Positions 13,605 to 24,134 of a stretch of DNA of 64,000 nt are shown here, in pieces. A program made the translations under genes and the position numbers. A model generated the notes under the pieces. It was not told the DNA's origin. It searched no databases and saw nothing but the letters and a program-made list of their open reading frames with translations. Position 1 is the first letter of the stretch. Each line of letters begins with the position of its first letter. Origin of the DNA: Lactarius indigo (lineage: Eukaryota; Basidiomycota; Agaricomycetes; Russulales; Russulaceae); assembly GCA_025766275.1 (NCBI GenBank), contig JAFKAC010000007.1, positions 124,001 through 188,000 of the forward strand. Direction: 5' to 3'.

Positions 13605-15607
13605 ATGTCCCTCAAAGCCGAACTCGAAATTTGGGCTTCTGCCCTCAAGGCTTACGATGAAGAAGATTTCGAAAAGAGTCTGGAGACATTCTCCGTTCGT
13701 CGTCCTTTCCTCCAAATCATCCTCCGTCTCATTTTTGTTAGCTCATTGCCGACTCTTCAAAAATCCTCACAAACATGGGTCTCATCTACGCTACCCTTGG
13801 CGAGCACGAGGCTGCCGTAGAGCAATTTGTCGCTGCCACTCGTCTTGACAACTATCTCGCCGTCGCGTCAGTCCCATTCTCGTCCCCCTCGACTACCCTG
13901 CTCACTCTGAATCGATTCCAGTTACTTCCAATGTGGTGTCTCAAACTTCTTACTCGGTCGCTACGACCTCGCTTCCAAGGACTTCGAGGAGGCTCTACTC
14001 TATTTACGCGGCAACCAATCTATGTACGTAACATCATTCCTTACAGTTATATGCTACTCATTCGTGCATCGCATTCAGTAATTATACTCAGCTTGGCCTT
14101 GCCTTTAAATTATATTCCGCTGAAGTCCTTTTTAACAAAGGTTATTCACTACCCTTGCTCACCCCCCTTTTCGTATCTCTAACACCACGTCAGGCCTTGC
14201 TTTAATATACCTTGGCCAAATGCAAGAGGGGATGGCCGAGTTACAGGACGCCACAAGCCAGAAGGCAACAGAGGAGCATGGCGTGATTGATGAGGCTATA
14301 CGTGACCGTGGAGAAGGCTATACCGTCTTTAGCATCGTGAGTCTTTTCCTGGTCCTCGTCCCTTTAAAATCCGTTGACCCAGCCCAAAAGCCTGTCGGCG
14401 TACTCTACCGGCCGTCAGAGAACAAGCTCAAGAATGCCAAGACTCGCGACTTTTTGGGAAAAGCTGTGAGACACTCCAACCTATTATGTTGATAACTTTA
14501 CCTATTTTCAAACAGAAACTTGTTGCTTCTGAGAACCCTAACGAGGCATACACAACGTTTACCGGCGTGACTCGTCTGCGACAAGGAGTTAGCCCCCAAA
14601 ATGTTTTCGTCGACAACAACTCAGACGAGGTCAGTCTCTCCAGGGCCGCAACGCTAGGCCGCCTAAGTGCGCATCCTTAATTGAATTGTGGTGATCGAGT
14701 CTCACCGTGTCCTGGTTCTAGGGGGTCCCGACCTAGACGTGCAGCCTGCTGGCAACCTCAGCCGTTCGAAGACCACGATCAATGTTCCAGCCGACGCCCG
14801 CGAGCGTATTATGGCATCATCTGCTGGATTGGCCCCACCTAGGGATACGAATCCGCCAACTGCCACTGTTATTTCCCGCAGTAACACTACCATTACCCCT
14901 GGGCGTTCCGCACAGGCGAGTCTCCCCACGCGAGGACTCAGTATCCGCAAGCCTGGATACGAAGACAGTGCACCTCCCGCACCACCTAAATCCAGTACGC
15001 AAAACTCCCTCGCACGATCTCTTCCCCTACTCACCACCTTACAGAGACATCTCCACGCGGCGGCGAAACTAGAATGACAGAGTTTTATGACAATCTCGTG
15101 GATTCGTATGCCGATGGGTCTCAGCCCCCGTCTGCTGGAAATGACCGTGTCGCAAATTGGGCACGGAACGCTGCGGGTGGTCCCCCGCCTAGTCGTGCAC
15201 CAAGCGCGTATGGCGGTTCGACGCGTTCAGGCACGCTCAAGCGGCGTGTGACCCGGCGCACGGTTGTGCCCAGTGTGTATGACGAAGACGAGGAGGGCTA
15301 CGCGACTGGACCAGGCGAGTGGGACGAGATGTACGAGCTTACCAAGGTCCGGGTGAAGATCCACTTTGAAGGGGATGTGCGCGGGATGGCGCTCGACCCC
15401 GAGACGCCGTTCGCCGAGTTCAGGAAGCGGGTCGCGGACAAGTTTGAGACGAGTCCGCAGTCGATCACGCTCAAATTCCGCGATGAGGACGGCGGGAAGG
15501 TGTCGTTGCGAGACGAGAGTGACTACGAGCTTGCGATCGAGACGGCGCGCGAGAGTGCCAAGGGTAAGCCAGAGGGCAAGCTCGAGGTCTGGTGTGAGGC
15601 GAAGTAA
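13605..15607 (+). CDS. NoxR: NADPH oxidase regulator NoxR (p67phox-like)
   Basis: Nine exons give 522 residues: 13605-13694, 13742-13866, 13922-14023, 14079-14140, 14194-14336, 14391-14465, 14516-14629, 14700-14994 and 15045-15607. The N-terminal third is a TPR array beginning MSLKAELEIWASALKAYDEE, with LTNMGLIYATLGEHEAAVEQ and the Rac-binding-like tail after EGYTVFSIPVGVLYRP. The middle is a low-complexity Ser/Pro/Thr linker. A PB1 domain fills residues about 437-522 (VRVKIHFEGDVRGMA, then KFRDEDGGKVSL with the acidic OPCA-like cluster). NoxR is the cytosolic activator of NoxA/NoxB with Rac, and its PB1 binds Cdc24 or Bem1 partners; that role is inferred from the family. The acceptor before exon 8 is the least certain boundary. 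Confidence 0.9.
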
Positions 15608-16198
15608 GCCGGACGTGGTTAGATGATCTTTATTTAGTCGAGGGGGTTATTCGTTTATCTGTCATTTTGCTTGTATTGCAGTCACTTGCCGATCTTACGG
15701 CCATTCTACAGTATTTGTATCAGTGGGGGGCGTGTTTACTAGCAAGGTGTCGCAAAGACGGTATGCTTTGATCGTTTTCGTTTTCGTCGGTGTGTTCGAG
15801 CTCGAACTGAATTTTGCATCTTTGGGATACCTAACTAACCCTGCATATCTACCATAGCACCAGTGAAGGACCATTGGGCATAGACGACCTATCTCTCCCT
15901 GCTCGACTATATATTCGACCAGCATCTGAGGTCGCAGCAGGCCTCTCCAACGGTGGGGGCGACGGCCACCTCTTGACTAACTTTCTGCGCAAAGACTACG
16001 CGTCAAGCTAACCCGAGACATAAAATGTAAATATTTCCACACTAGTTGCGTATCTTCCGTATGCTAGTGTGGCTTCCGCAGGCTCTGCACCCAATTAATT
16101 TAAGAGCACCCCAACTTTGAATGGACGTACGACGCCGAGTTTGTCTCAAGAATAAAGGTGATCTATAAATTGCTTGCGAGCCGCATTACTATGACTAC
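15608..16198. other. Intergenic region between NoxR and oxidase copy A
   Basis: 591 bp between convergent genes. The last ~70 bp before 16199 resembles the 3' flanks of oxidase copies B-D (the 'gtttgt...caaga/gtaaag' block), so it belongs to the duplicated unit. Otherwise nothing is seen. Confidence 0.5.
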
Positions 16199-18133
16199 TC
16201 AGAACTTGAACCCTCCAGCTAATCCCATAACATCCTCGGGGTCTACCTTCGCTCTAATTTCCCTAAGCCGTGGCACATTCGCCCCATACATATCCTCCAG
16301 CGGTGTATCGAATAACGCATAGTTCACATAAATTGCTGCGTGTGATACATCCTGCCCGTCTGCAAGCACAGTAGCGCGCACTTCGTCTGTATTCTGGCGC
16401 AGCATGCGAGCCACAGTCGTGTCGAGGGAGGCGTTGGTCCACAGGTAATTGATAGCGGAAGGGAAAATCACCCGAGAGCGGTCTGGTGGATATGCGGAAG
16501 GGGTCCCGTGGGAGAGAAGGGTGCTATCGAACGGCTCAATCGAAATGATCACAGTCGCGTTCTTGTCCAAAGCTCCCAGTCGTGCTCCCCAGGACTGCCC
16601 AAAAAGTTGTTCAAGTGGTATGGTGACCTGACTCCGAGAAAAAGACCCACCAGCGTCTGGTTGGTGAAAGCGTCAAAGATAGCTGGCGAGTACTGAGTGA
16701 CGGGTACCCCGCTGTAGAAAGTGCTAAAGGCGAGTCGGATCGGTTATGGCACCTCCTTTATAACACAACGCGACACTAACCGTTGGGTACCACTCGCGGC
16801 AAGAGAATTCAAGCTCACGAGATAATCAGAGAATGATCTCGAAGAGACAGTGTTCTGGATAGCTGGGATCGCCAAGAATTCGTCAAAAAGTCCGGGAGGT
16901 GGTGTCGGTGCATCATAAAATGTGTTCAGGAGTACCACGAGCTATCAAACGTCAGTTGGATCCGGTACGACATGAGAACATGGAGCGCACTTGTCCTGAA
17001 GCATAAACCAAGGAGATGATTATGGAAGCCTTGGTATCATTCGTCTCCTGGAACTTGGCAAATGCCCCCTTGACCGCATCTAGCTGGGTCCCAGGGTAGA
17101 GAATAATACCGGCCTATCACATATCAGCAAAACATCAGAAGTGTCACTTTTCGATTTTACCCATATTTGAGTTTGCGGGTGCGACTTCAGAATGAATTTG
17201 GTCACGACTCCCTATAAGCTGATCAGAATTTCAAACATCTCTTGCAGATCGACGACGCACAAAATTATTCAGCCCTCCCTATGACTTATTAGTCACTCCT
17301 ACGCCGGACAACACTCGACCACTTACTCTCAGTCCGAACCACAGATCATCGTCCTGCGATGTCACAGTCGTGATGGTTCCGTTAGGGAGGACGAGCTCAT
17401 AACTCGCGACATTATCAATCGCTAGTCCGTACTGACTGGACTTGTATGAATAACCTGTGAAAATTCGAGATCTGCGATCGGCCTAGATATCTGGCACATA
17501 CCTCCTCCGAGAGTCAAGCCGGCGACACCTATGCCGGGTATACGTCCTCCGATGACATTTACCCCAGTCGAGTTAAGAGCAGTGTACACTTGGTCCCAGG
17601 TGAGGCCAGCGCCAACCTCAACGGTCCCATTTTCAGAATTCACTTTCGTGTCATTGAAGCGCGCCAACGCAATCTGAACACCCTTGGTCGAGGAAAAACC
17701 CGGGTTGGTTGTATGGCCTCCTCCTTTCACCGCAAACGGCGTTCGGGTAGATCCCAAGATACACAACTACGGAGAAACAGGGTTTAGTGGGCGCTGGGAT
17801 ACCGGTCGCGGACACTTACAATTTTGCTCACATCCTCTGCTGTTCCTGGCTCCACGGAGCAGGCAGACTCTTGGGAACTCGACGGAGCGTAATGAGAAAT
17901 GTCAGAGAGGTACTGTGGGGAAGCTCGATCTCTGTCAGCTAGAAAAGTACAAGTAGAGTGTTGATACACGACTCACAAGGAAAGAATACTTGTGAAGCGT
18001 TCGAGACGGCCTTCGCTATTTGATCGCATGTGCTTCGAAAGTTGGAGGAAGCGCGCTGCTCCCAAGTCTCAGGACGTCCAAGAGCAGTAGATGACAGAAA
18101 AAGTGCGCAAATAAGAGAAGTAGTTGGATACAT
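16199..18133 (-). CDS. FAD-linked berberine-bridge-like oxidase, copy A
   Basis: Ten exons give 491 residues: 18133-17977, 17923-17820, 17766-17502, 17454-17327, 17278-17261, 17211-17161, 17113-16991, 16941-16781, 16723-16651 and 16594-16199. A signal peptide (MYPTTSLICALFLSSTALG) precedes a PCMH-type FAD-binding domain. Its KGGGHTTNPG carries the histidine (about residue 105) expected to hold FAD covalently. The usual second, cysteinyl site is replaced by GGRIPGIGVAGLTLGGG, so the flavin is probably attached once. A C-terminal BBE domain contains YVNYALFDTPLEDMYG. Such secreted enzymes oxidise sugars or small alcohols and release hydrogen peroxide; the substrate here is unknown. Exon 5 is only 18 nt. 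A TATA box lies about 58 bp upstream. This looks like the cleanest copy of the array. Confidence 0.9.
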
Positions 18134-18628
18134 TGCGATGAATATGTCCGTGAGGGTCAGCACACTAGATCAACACATCAGTCAACCTTACTTTTTATAC
18201 GTTTCGGTAGACTAGCCGTGTTGATGGAATGGAACTCAGCGACTCGGATGTGATTGACACAACTCTCTTGACGCCCTTCGGAGCGCATGCACGCCGTAGG
18301 TCACCGAGAGTGCGACAATGCGATCAGAGCACCATAGTTGTTCTGTTGCTTGGATCGAAGCACAGTTGCCGGCGTGTTGGTTGCTAGCCTCACGAAACCA
18401 GGCAATCGATAGTGACTTCGGCTAGCGGGGTTGCAAGCTTGGTTGCAAGAGTCTTTGCCCAAAAATGACTTACTGTAAATTCGGGAAGGGATTGAAGTGG
18501 GTTTATAATTTACTGGTAGAGAAGGTACCAGAAAATAATAAAAAACGAACGTCGAACTCGGGGTTTGTTGTCTCAAGAGTAAAGAATTACCTGTAAGCCG
18601 CACTACTATATCTACTCAGTATATCTAC
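18134..18628. other. Spacer between oxidase copies A and B
   Basis: 495 bp holding the copy A promoter and the 3' flank of relic B. A cttcggagcgc...cacgccg segment near 18280 resembles sequence upstream of copy C near 22790. No gene is seen. Confidence 0.5.
18191..18199 (-). promoter_or_regulatory. TATA box of oxidase copy A
   Basis: Minus-strand TATAAAAAG about 58 bp upstream of the copy A start. Copies C and D have TATAAAAG or TATAAAG at the same distance, so the core promoter was duplicated along with the gene. Confidence 0.6.
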
Positions 18629-18632
18629 TCAG
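18607..18632 (+). repeat. 13-bp tandem duplication
   Basis: The unit TATATCTACTCAG occurs twice in direct succession across the stop codon of relic B. The other copies have one unit-like segment here, so this is a local slippage event in the pseudogene. Confidence 0.8.
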
Positions 18633-19603
18633 AACTTGAACCCTCCAGCCAGTCCCCTAACATCCTCGGGGTCTACCTCGGCTTTAAAGTTCCGAAGCCT
18701 CGGTACATTTGCCCCATACACGTCCTCTGGTGGTGTATCGAATAACCCATGGTTCGCATAAATTGCTGCGTGTGATAAATTTAGCCTGTGTGGGGCACAG
18801 CAGCGCGTGTCACGTCCGTATTCGGGCGCAGCGCGCGGGCCACGGTTGCGTCGAGGGAGGCGTTGGTCCACAGATAATTGAGAGTGGAAGGGGAAAACTC
18901 TTGGGAGCAATCTGGTGGATATGCGGAAGGGGTCTCATGGGAGAGAAGGGTGTTGTCGAACGGCTCAATCGACATGACCACCTTCGCGTTCTTGTCCAAA
19001 GTTTCACCAGTGTCCCCAAGAATTGTTTAAGCGGTATGGCGATTTGATCTAGGGAGGGGCCCACCAGCGTCTGGCCGCTAAAAGCGTCAAATATAGCGGG
19101 TAAGTATCGGGTGGCGGGTATCCCGTTGGCGAAAGAGCTGAAGTGATTCGGTTAGTTCTGTTACCTCCTGCAACACAACGCCCCACTTACCGTTGGGCAG
19201 CACTCGCGGAAAGGGGATTGAAGCTCACGACGAAATCAGAGAATGATCTGGTAGAGACAGTGTTCCGGATAGTCGAAATCGCCAAGTATTCGTCAAAAAG
19301 TCCGGGAGATGTCAGTCCATCATAAAATACGTTCAGAAGTATTACGAATTATCGGACGTCAGCTGGAGCCAGTACGACATGAGAGCATGGGATGCACTCG
19401 TCCGGAAGAATAAATCGAGATAATAAGGACTTGATATCATTCGTCTCCTGGAACTTGGTATATGCCTCCTTGACCGCACCTAGTTGGGTCCCAGAGTAGA
19501 GAATAATACCGGCCTATCACATATCTCAACAAAATCTCAGAAGAGTCATTTTTCAATTTTACCCATATTTGAGTTTGCGGGTGCGACCTCAGGACAAATT
19601 TGG
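18629..19603 (-). pseudogene. 5'-truncated berberine-bridge-like oxidase relic, copy B
   Basis: Only the 3' half of the family gene remains, corresponding to the end of exon 6 through exon 10. Homology to copies A, C and D stops abruptly near 19603, inside exon 6. Inside the remnant there is a deletion and frameshift in the exon-7 equivalent (around 19400-19430). The intron acceptor before the last exon has been lost (around 19010). A stop and deletion sit where other copies encode LADGQDVSHAA (around 18780). The C terminus GLAGGFKF is kept. No promoter or signal peptide remains. I call it a non-functional duplicate fragment. Confidence 0.85.
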
Positions 19604-19789
19604 CTTCAGGAAAAACCTCCTGCGCGAGCGAGGGATGACTAAATTATCGACAATGGAGACAATGTGCAATCCTTCATGCGGCAATCAATTATCACCAATT
19701 ATCTGCTAAAATATTGTGTAATTATCTTGATCACTGAAGGGGTTTATGCACACTATGAAGACTATACAGGAATAATGCTTGCGCTCGTT

Positions 19790-20050
19790 GCCACCCCAGC
19801 CGTTGTCGGCCTCGTCATTGCCATTGTGACCATGGTCATCTTCATCACTTCGTCGTCGCGGTCGCGATCGGCGTGCGGTCGTCTTCGTTGTTAGCGTCGT
19901 CGTCGTCGTTACCACGCATTGTCACTGCTGTTGTAGCGGCAGTAGTCTTCATCACTTGGCGGTCGTCGTCACGATCGCGATCCCCGCCGCCGCCGCCTCG
20001 TCGTCGTCGCTCGTTGCCACCGTAGCCATTGTTGTTGCGTTGTGATCGTT
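19790..20050. repeat. Degenerate GTC/GTT/GCC trinucleotide-rich tract
   Basis: About 260 bp dominated by imperfect GTC, GTT, GCC and CGT triplets, including runs such as CGTCGTCGTCGT. The period of three is clear, but interruptions are frequent. Both strands are open over short distances as a side effect of the repeat. It sits near the breakpoint of relic B. Confidence 0.7.
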
Positions 20051-20053
20051 GAA

Positions 20054-20074
20054 GACAGGCCATCATGGCCTGTC
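20054..20074. repeat. Perfect short inverted repeat
   Basis: Arms GACAGGCCAT and ATGGCCTGTC are exact reverse complements separated by one base. It lies directly at the edge of the trinucleotide tract. It could form a cruciform or be chance; no target-site duplication is obvious. Confidence 0.7.
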
Positions 20075-20621
20075 TATGTCTACCGACCATTTTTTAGGCC
20101 GCTTTTCGTTGCCGTCCCTCTCCTTCCTCTCTCCCTTGCATGATGAGGAAGGGGGTGGTTTGCTCTCGACTCCTATCGGGAGGCAGGAAATTTCGGGAAG
20201 GGGTTTACAACAATTTGATGAACGACTGAGCACTTGTAATGGTTGTATGTTAGAGTGCTAGAAGTGGGTGTTTATATTGTGATAGCACATGATAGTTGAA
20301 TGATAACTTCTTATGAATTAGGTAAAAACATATTTAAGTCATTCCTTTCGCCCAACCATTATCATGCCGCCAACACCACCGAATCCGCCGCTACAGTTGA
20401 ATAGCTCATAATGCATATGGGTCGGCCACCTATTTTCGTATGCAATATGAGATATATGCATTAGGGTCATTGTCACAAACTTGTGACCTTTGTGACAGTT
20501 GGTGACAGGCCCAGAATACAAATTGATAAAAAAAAGATTTGAACAAACATCCAACTCAGAGTTTGTCTATAGAGTAAAGGTGGTCTATAGTATTACCGGT
20601 AGGCCAAAATCCCATATATGC

Positions 20622-22590
20622 TCAGAACTTGAACCCCCCAGCCAGTCCCATAACATCCTTGGGGTCTATCTCGGCTCTAATTTTCCGAAGTCTTGCTACG
20701 TTCGCTCCATACATGTCCTCCAGTGGTGTATCGAATAGTGCATAGTTCACATAAACTGCTGCGTGTGACACATTCTGTCCGTCTGCAAGCACTGCAGCGT
20801 TCGCCTCGTCTGTATTCTGGCGCAGTGTGCGAGCCACGGATGCGTCGAGGGAGGCGTTAGCCCACGCAAAACTGATAACAGACGGGAAAACCACATGAGA
20901 GCGGTCTGGTGGATATGCAGAAGGGGTCCCATGAGAGAAAAGGGTGTCGTCGAACGGCTCAAGTGAAGTGACCACAGTCGCATTTTTGTCCAAGGCTCCC
21001 AGTCGTGTCCCCCAGAACTGCCAGAAAGTCGTTCAAGTCCAACTTTGGTGACCTGACCCCAGGAATGGACTCACCACGGTCAGATTTTTGAAAGTATCAA
21101 AGATAGCTGGCGAGTACCGAGTGGCAGGTATTCCGCTGTACAATGTACTAAAAGTGGCTCGATTAGTCCTTTTACTTCCTGTATAACAAAAGTCTCAATG
21201 CAACACCAACCGTTGGGCACCACCCGCGGCAAGAGAATTCAGGCTCAGGACAAAATCAGAGTATGACCTGGTAGAGACAGTGTTCTGAGTGGACGGAATC
21301 GCCAAGAATCCGTCAAAAAGTCCTGGAGGAGGTGTCGGTGCATCATAAAATGGCAAGAGAAGTACCGTGAACTATGCTATATCAGCTGGAGCCAGTACGA
21401 CACGAGAGCATGGAGCGTACTTGTCCCGAAGTATAAATCAAGGAAATAATAAGGGAAGCTTTGGTATCACTCGCCTCCTGGAACTTGGCATATGCCTCCT
21501 TGATCGCATCTATCTGCGTCCCGGGATAGAAAATAGTGCCGGCCTATCACATATCTCAGCAGAATCCCCAGAAGTGTCATTTTTCAATTTTACCCATATT
21601 TGAGTTTGCGGGTGCGACCTCAGGACAAATTTGGTTACGATTCCCTACGAGCTGATCAGGATTTCAACTCGATATCTCCTGCGAATCAACGACGCACAAA
21701 ATTATTCAGCCCTCCCTACGACTTATTAGCTACTACCTCCTCACGCTCAACGACATTTGACCACTTACTCTCAGTCCGAACCACAGATCTTCGTTCTGCG
21801 ACGTCACATTTGTAATGGTTCCGTTGGGGAGGACGAGCTCATAACTCGCGATGTTATCAATAGCCAGTCCGTACTGACTAGACTGATATGAATAACCTGT
21901 GAAAATTCGAGATCCATGACTGGCACAGACATCAGTCATTAGCCGACACTTACCTCCTCCGAGAGTCAGACCGGCGACACCGACGCCAGGTATGCGTCCT
22001 CCGACGACATTCACCCCAGTCGAGTTGAGGGCAGTGTACACTTGATCCCAGGTGAGGCCAGGACCAATCTCAACGGTCCCATCCTCAGAATTCACTTTCG
22101 TGTCATTGAAGCGTGCCAATGCAATCTGAACACCTTCAGTTGACGAAAAGCCTGGATTTGTCGAATGACCTCCCCCTTTCACGGCAAACGGTGTTCGGGT
22201 AGATCCCAAGATACGCAACTACGGAGAGAAGAAACACAAGTTAGTGGGAGCTGGTGAACCAATTGACGAACGCTTACAATCTTGCTCACGTCCTCTGCTG
22301 TTCCGGGCTCCACGGAGCAGAAAGACTCCTGAGTGCTCGACGGAGCAAAATGAAAAATGTCGGAAAGGTACTGCGCCGAAGCTCAATCCAAGTCAGCTAG
22401 AGGAGTACACAGGGTATGTGTTGATCTATCACTTACGAGGAAAGAATACTTGCGAAGCGTCCGAGACGGCCTTTGCTATTTGGTCACATGTGCCCCGAAA
22501 GTTGGAGGAAGCGCGCTTCTCCCAAGTCTCAGGGCGTCCGATGGCAGCAGATGTCAGAAAAAGTGTACAAAGAATAGATGTCGGGAACAT
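20622..22590 (-). CDS. FAD-linked berberine-bridge-like oxidase, copy C
   Basis: Ten exons give 490 residues: 22590-22437, 22381-22278, 22218-21954, 21896-21769, 21715-21698, 21644-21594, 21543-21421, 21371-21211, 21147-21075 and 21017-20622. The architecture matches copy A exon for exon, with the same intron phases. The signal peptide is MFPTSILCTLFLTSAAIG. The FAD-histidine motif is KGGGHSTNPG, and GGRIPGVGVAGLTLGGG again lacks the cysteinyl site. The BBE domain ends with YVNYALFDTPLEDMYG and the C terminus is GLAGGFKF. In the first intron the acceptor used by frame (ending ..GATTGAG) is decisive, because the nearer AG would run into a stop. All exons are open, so it should encode an active secreted oxidase, probably releasing hydrogen peroxide. 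Its closest relative in the window is copy D. Confidence 0.9.
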
Positions 22591-22646
22591 CGAGGCGATT
22601 ACGTCTGTGGGGTCAGTACTAAAGTAACATACCAGCGAATCCCACT

Positions 22647-22654
22647 CTTTTATA
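22647..22654 (-). promoter_or_regulatory. TATA box of oxidase copy C
   Basis: Minus-strand TATAAAAG 57 bp upstream of the copy C start, matching the position in copies A and D. Confidence 0.6.
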
Positions 22655-23780
22655 CGCTTCGCAGCCAAAAATAACCACGACCAGTTGGTAATGCGCCCCA
22701 GCAGCAAGGCTAGCCAATGTCAGCCATCCCCATGAAGCTCAATAGACAGGTCATTTTAGTTCAGAAGCCCTGAATAGAGTAAATCCCCTTCGGAGCGCGC
22801 GCACACCGCGGGTCGCCGCCGGGATTGTACCAATACACCAGGGCATTGGTAATTATATTGCTCAGATCAAACCAGCGATGACTGTGATGAAGCGCATAAG
22901 ATGAGCGAATGTCGGAGTGCCCTGCAGGCCATCAAGTGGGACATCTACACGGCAGAAGCCAGAAAAAGGCAAAAACTGCGAACGAGTCAATAGGCGACAG
23001 GAGTGGAGTGGGGAGCGTTTGCCGAGACATACATGAAGGGTAGGCATATGATACGTAAGGGCGAAACGGAGATAAAGCCAAGCATCGAGTCACTGGCCAA
23101 GCACCCTCACCATACATTCATGTAAAAAAACTGTGATTATAATCTCGAAGACACTAGCGTTGGCACTATTTTAAATGGAACCTCTTGAATCACGGGGTTT
23201 TCGAGGAGCACAAACCGTCTAGCGCCACTGGTAAGGCGTGTCGGTAATGTCGGAAGCCACGTGAAGCTTTGCTGCTCCTCAGGCTATGGTTCCAAAGACG
23301 CCTAAAAAACGGCCAAGCAGAGACCACATACTTCATTGAGCCTCTCCAGCTGACAGAAGTTGATATTCGAGTATCCTCTCCGGCCAAGATTACTAGTAGA
23401 AGGAAGTACAGTATGTCCGAGTCGTAACAGCGAATGGTCGGAGATAATTTGACACGTTACGTCTGCCACCAATATAGACAAGTGAGATCCGGTGAGAGTC
23501 CATAAAAGTTGTCGGTGATCCCATCAGCCCGAGCGCGTCAGTGAGTCAACATCAGACCGCAGTTTATTTGATTCAAGTTCAAAACGGAGGGATCAAAGGA
23601 GCCCCATTCGGAAGTAGTCGCACCTGGCGGGCCGATGTCGGCTTCCAACTAGTGTCCCGACGTTGGTCTTGAGACCACTGCTATGCTGAGGAACGCTTGT
23701 ACCGCTTGCAGTAATATTTGTGACAGCTTGCTTACAAAAACCTGTATGTGCAAGTGCATGTGCCTAAAAGTCGCCTCCAG

Positions 23781-23813
23781 TCCGAGTCATTCTTCCTGAC
23801 AGACCGACTCGGA
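23781..23813. repeat. Inverted repeat in the C-D spacer
   Basis: Arms TCCGAGTC (23781-23788) and GACTCGGA (23806-23813) are perfect reverse complements with a 17-nt loop, followed by a GGGTTTTT run. C/T-rich and G-rich flanks extend the pairing imperfectly. It could fold in RNA, but no transcript is known. Confidence 0.5.
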
Positions 23814-24134
23814 GGTGGGCTTGGGTTTTTATTGAACTTGTACATAGTGCATAATGCCGTGATCGTCGTCGTGCCACCTTAAGTACATAGTTACTACTAT
23901 CAAGTCGTTCTTCCTTCCTGACTGCCAGTGAGCCACAGATGTTGCTAGCAACCCTGAACCCTTAACGCCGAATTTTGGTGCACAATTGATCTGGTCTCAG
24001 GCCTGCATCCAATATGAATTGATTTAAAAAAAATGTTTTTTGAACGAACAACTGAGTCAGAGTTTGTTGTCTCAAGAGTAAGAAGAGTCAAGGTAATCTA
24101 TAGTATTACCGGTAAGCCGAAATCCCATATCTGC

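Larger units (their letters stand above)
19604..20621. other. Low-complexity spacer between relic B and copy C
   Basis: 1018 bp with no supported gene. It contains a trinucleotide-rich patch (19790-20050), a perfect inverted repeat (20054-20074) and, next to copy C, an AT-rich stretch plus the copy C 3' flank. The open frames through the patch are repeat artefacts. Confidence 0.6.
20560..23560. repeat. Segmental duplication unit 1 (copy C)
   Basis: Unit containing the copy C 3' flank, gene, promoter and about 0.9 kb of upstream DNA. It corresponds to 24030-27310 with an offset of roughly 3.5-3.7 kb. Homology is high in exons and patchy outside. Boundaries are approximate. Confidence 0.65.
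22591..24134. other. Copy C promoter region and spacer to copy D
   Basis: 1544 bp without a supported gene. The part nearest copy C (22640-23560) is homologous in patches to the region upstream of copy D, including a 23-bp exact match. 23740-23830 contains an inverted repeat. The end near 24030-24134 is the copy D 3' flank. Confidence 0.6.

Noticed and set aside
17939..17976. 38-nt first intron for oxidase copy A using the nearer AG
   Set aside because: The same acceptor in copy C runs into a stop codon; the farther AG works in all copies and gives a normal ~53-nt intron.
19664..20261. Small open frames over the trinucleotide tract
   Set aside because: They exist because the triplet repeat lacks stops; there is no start context or conservation.
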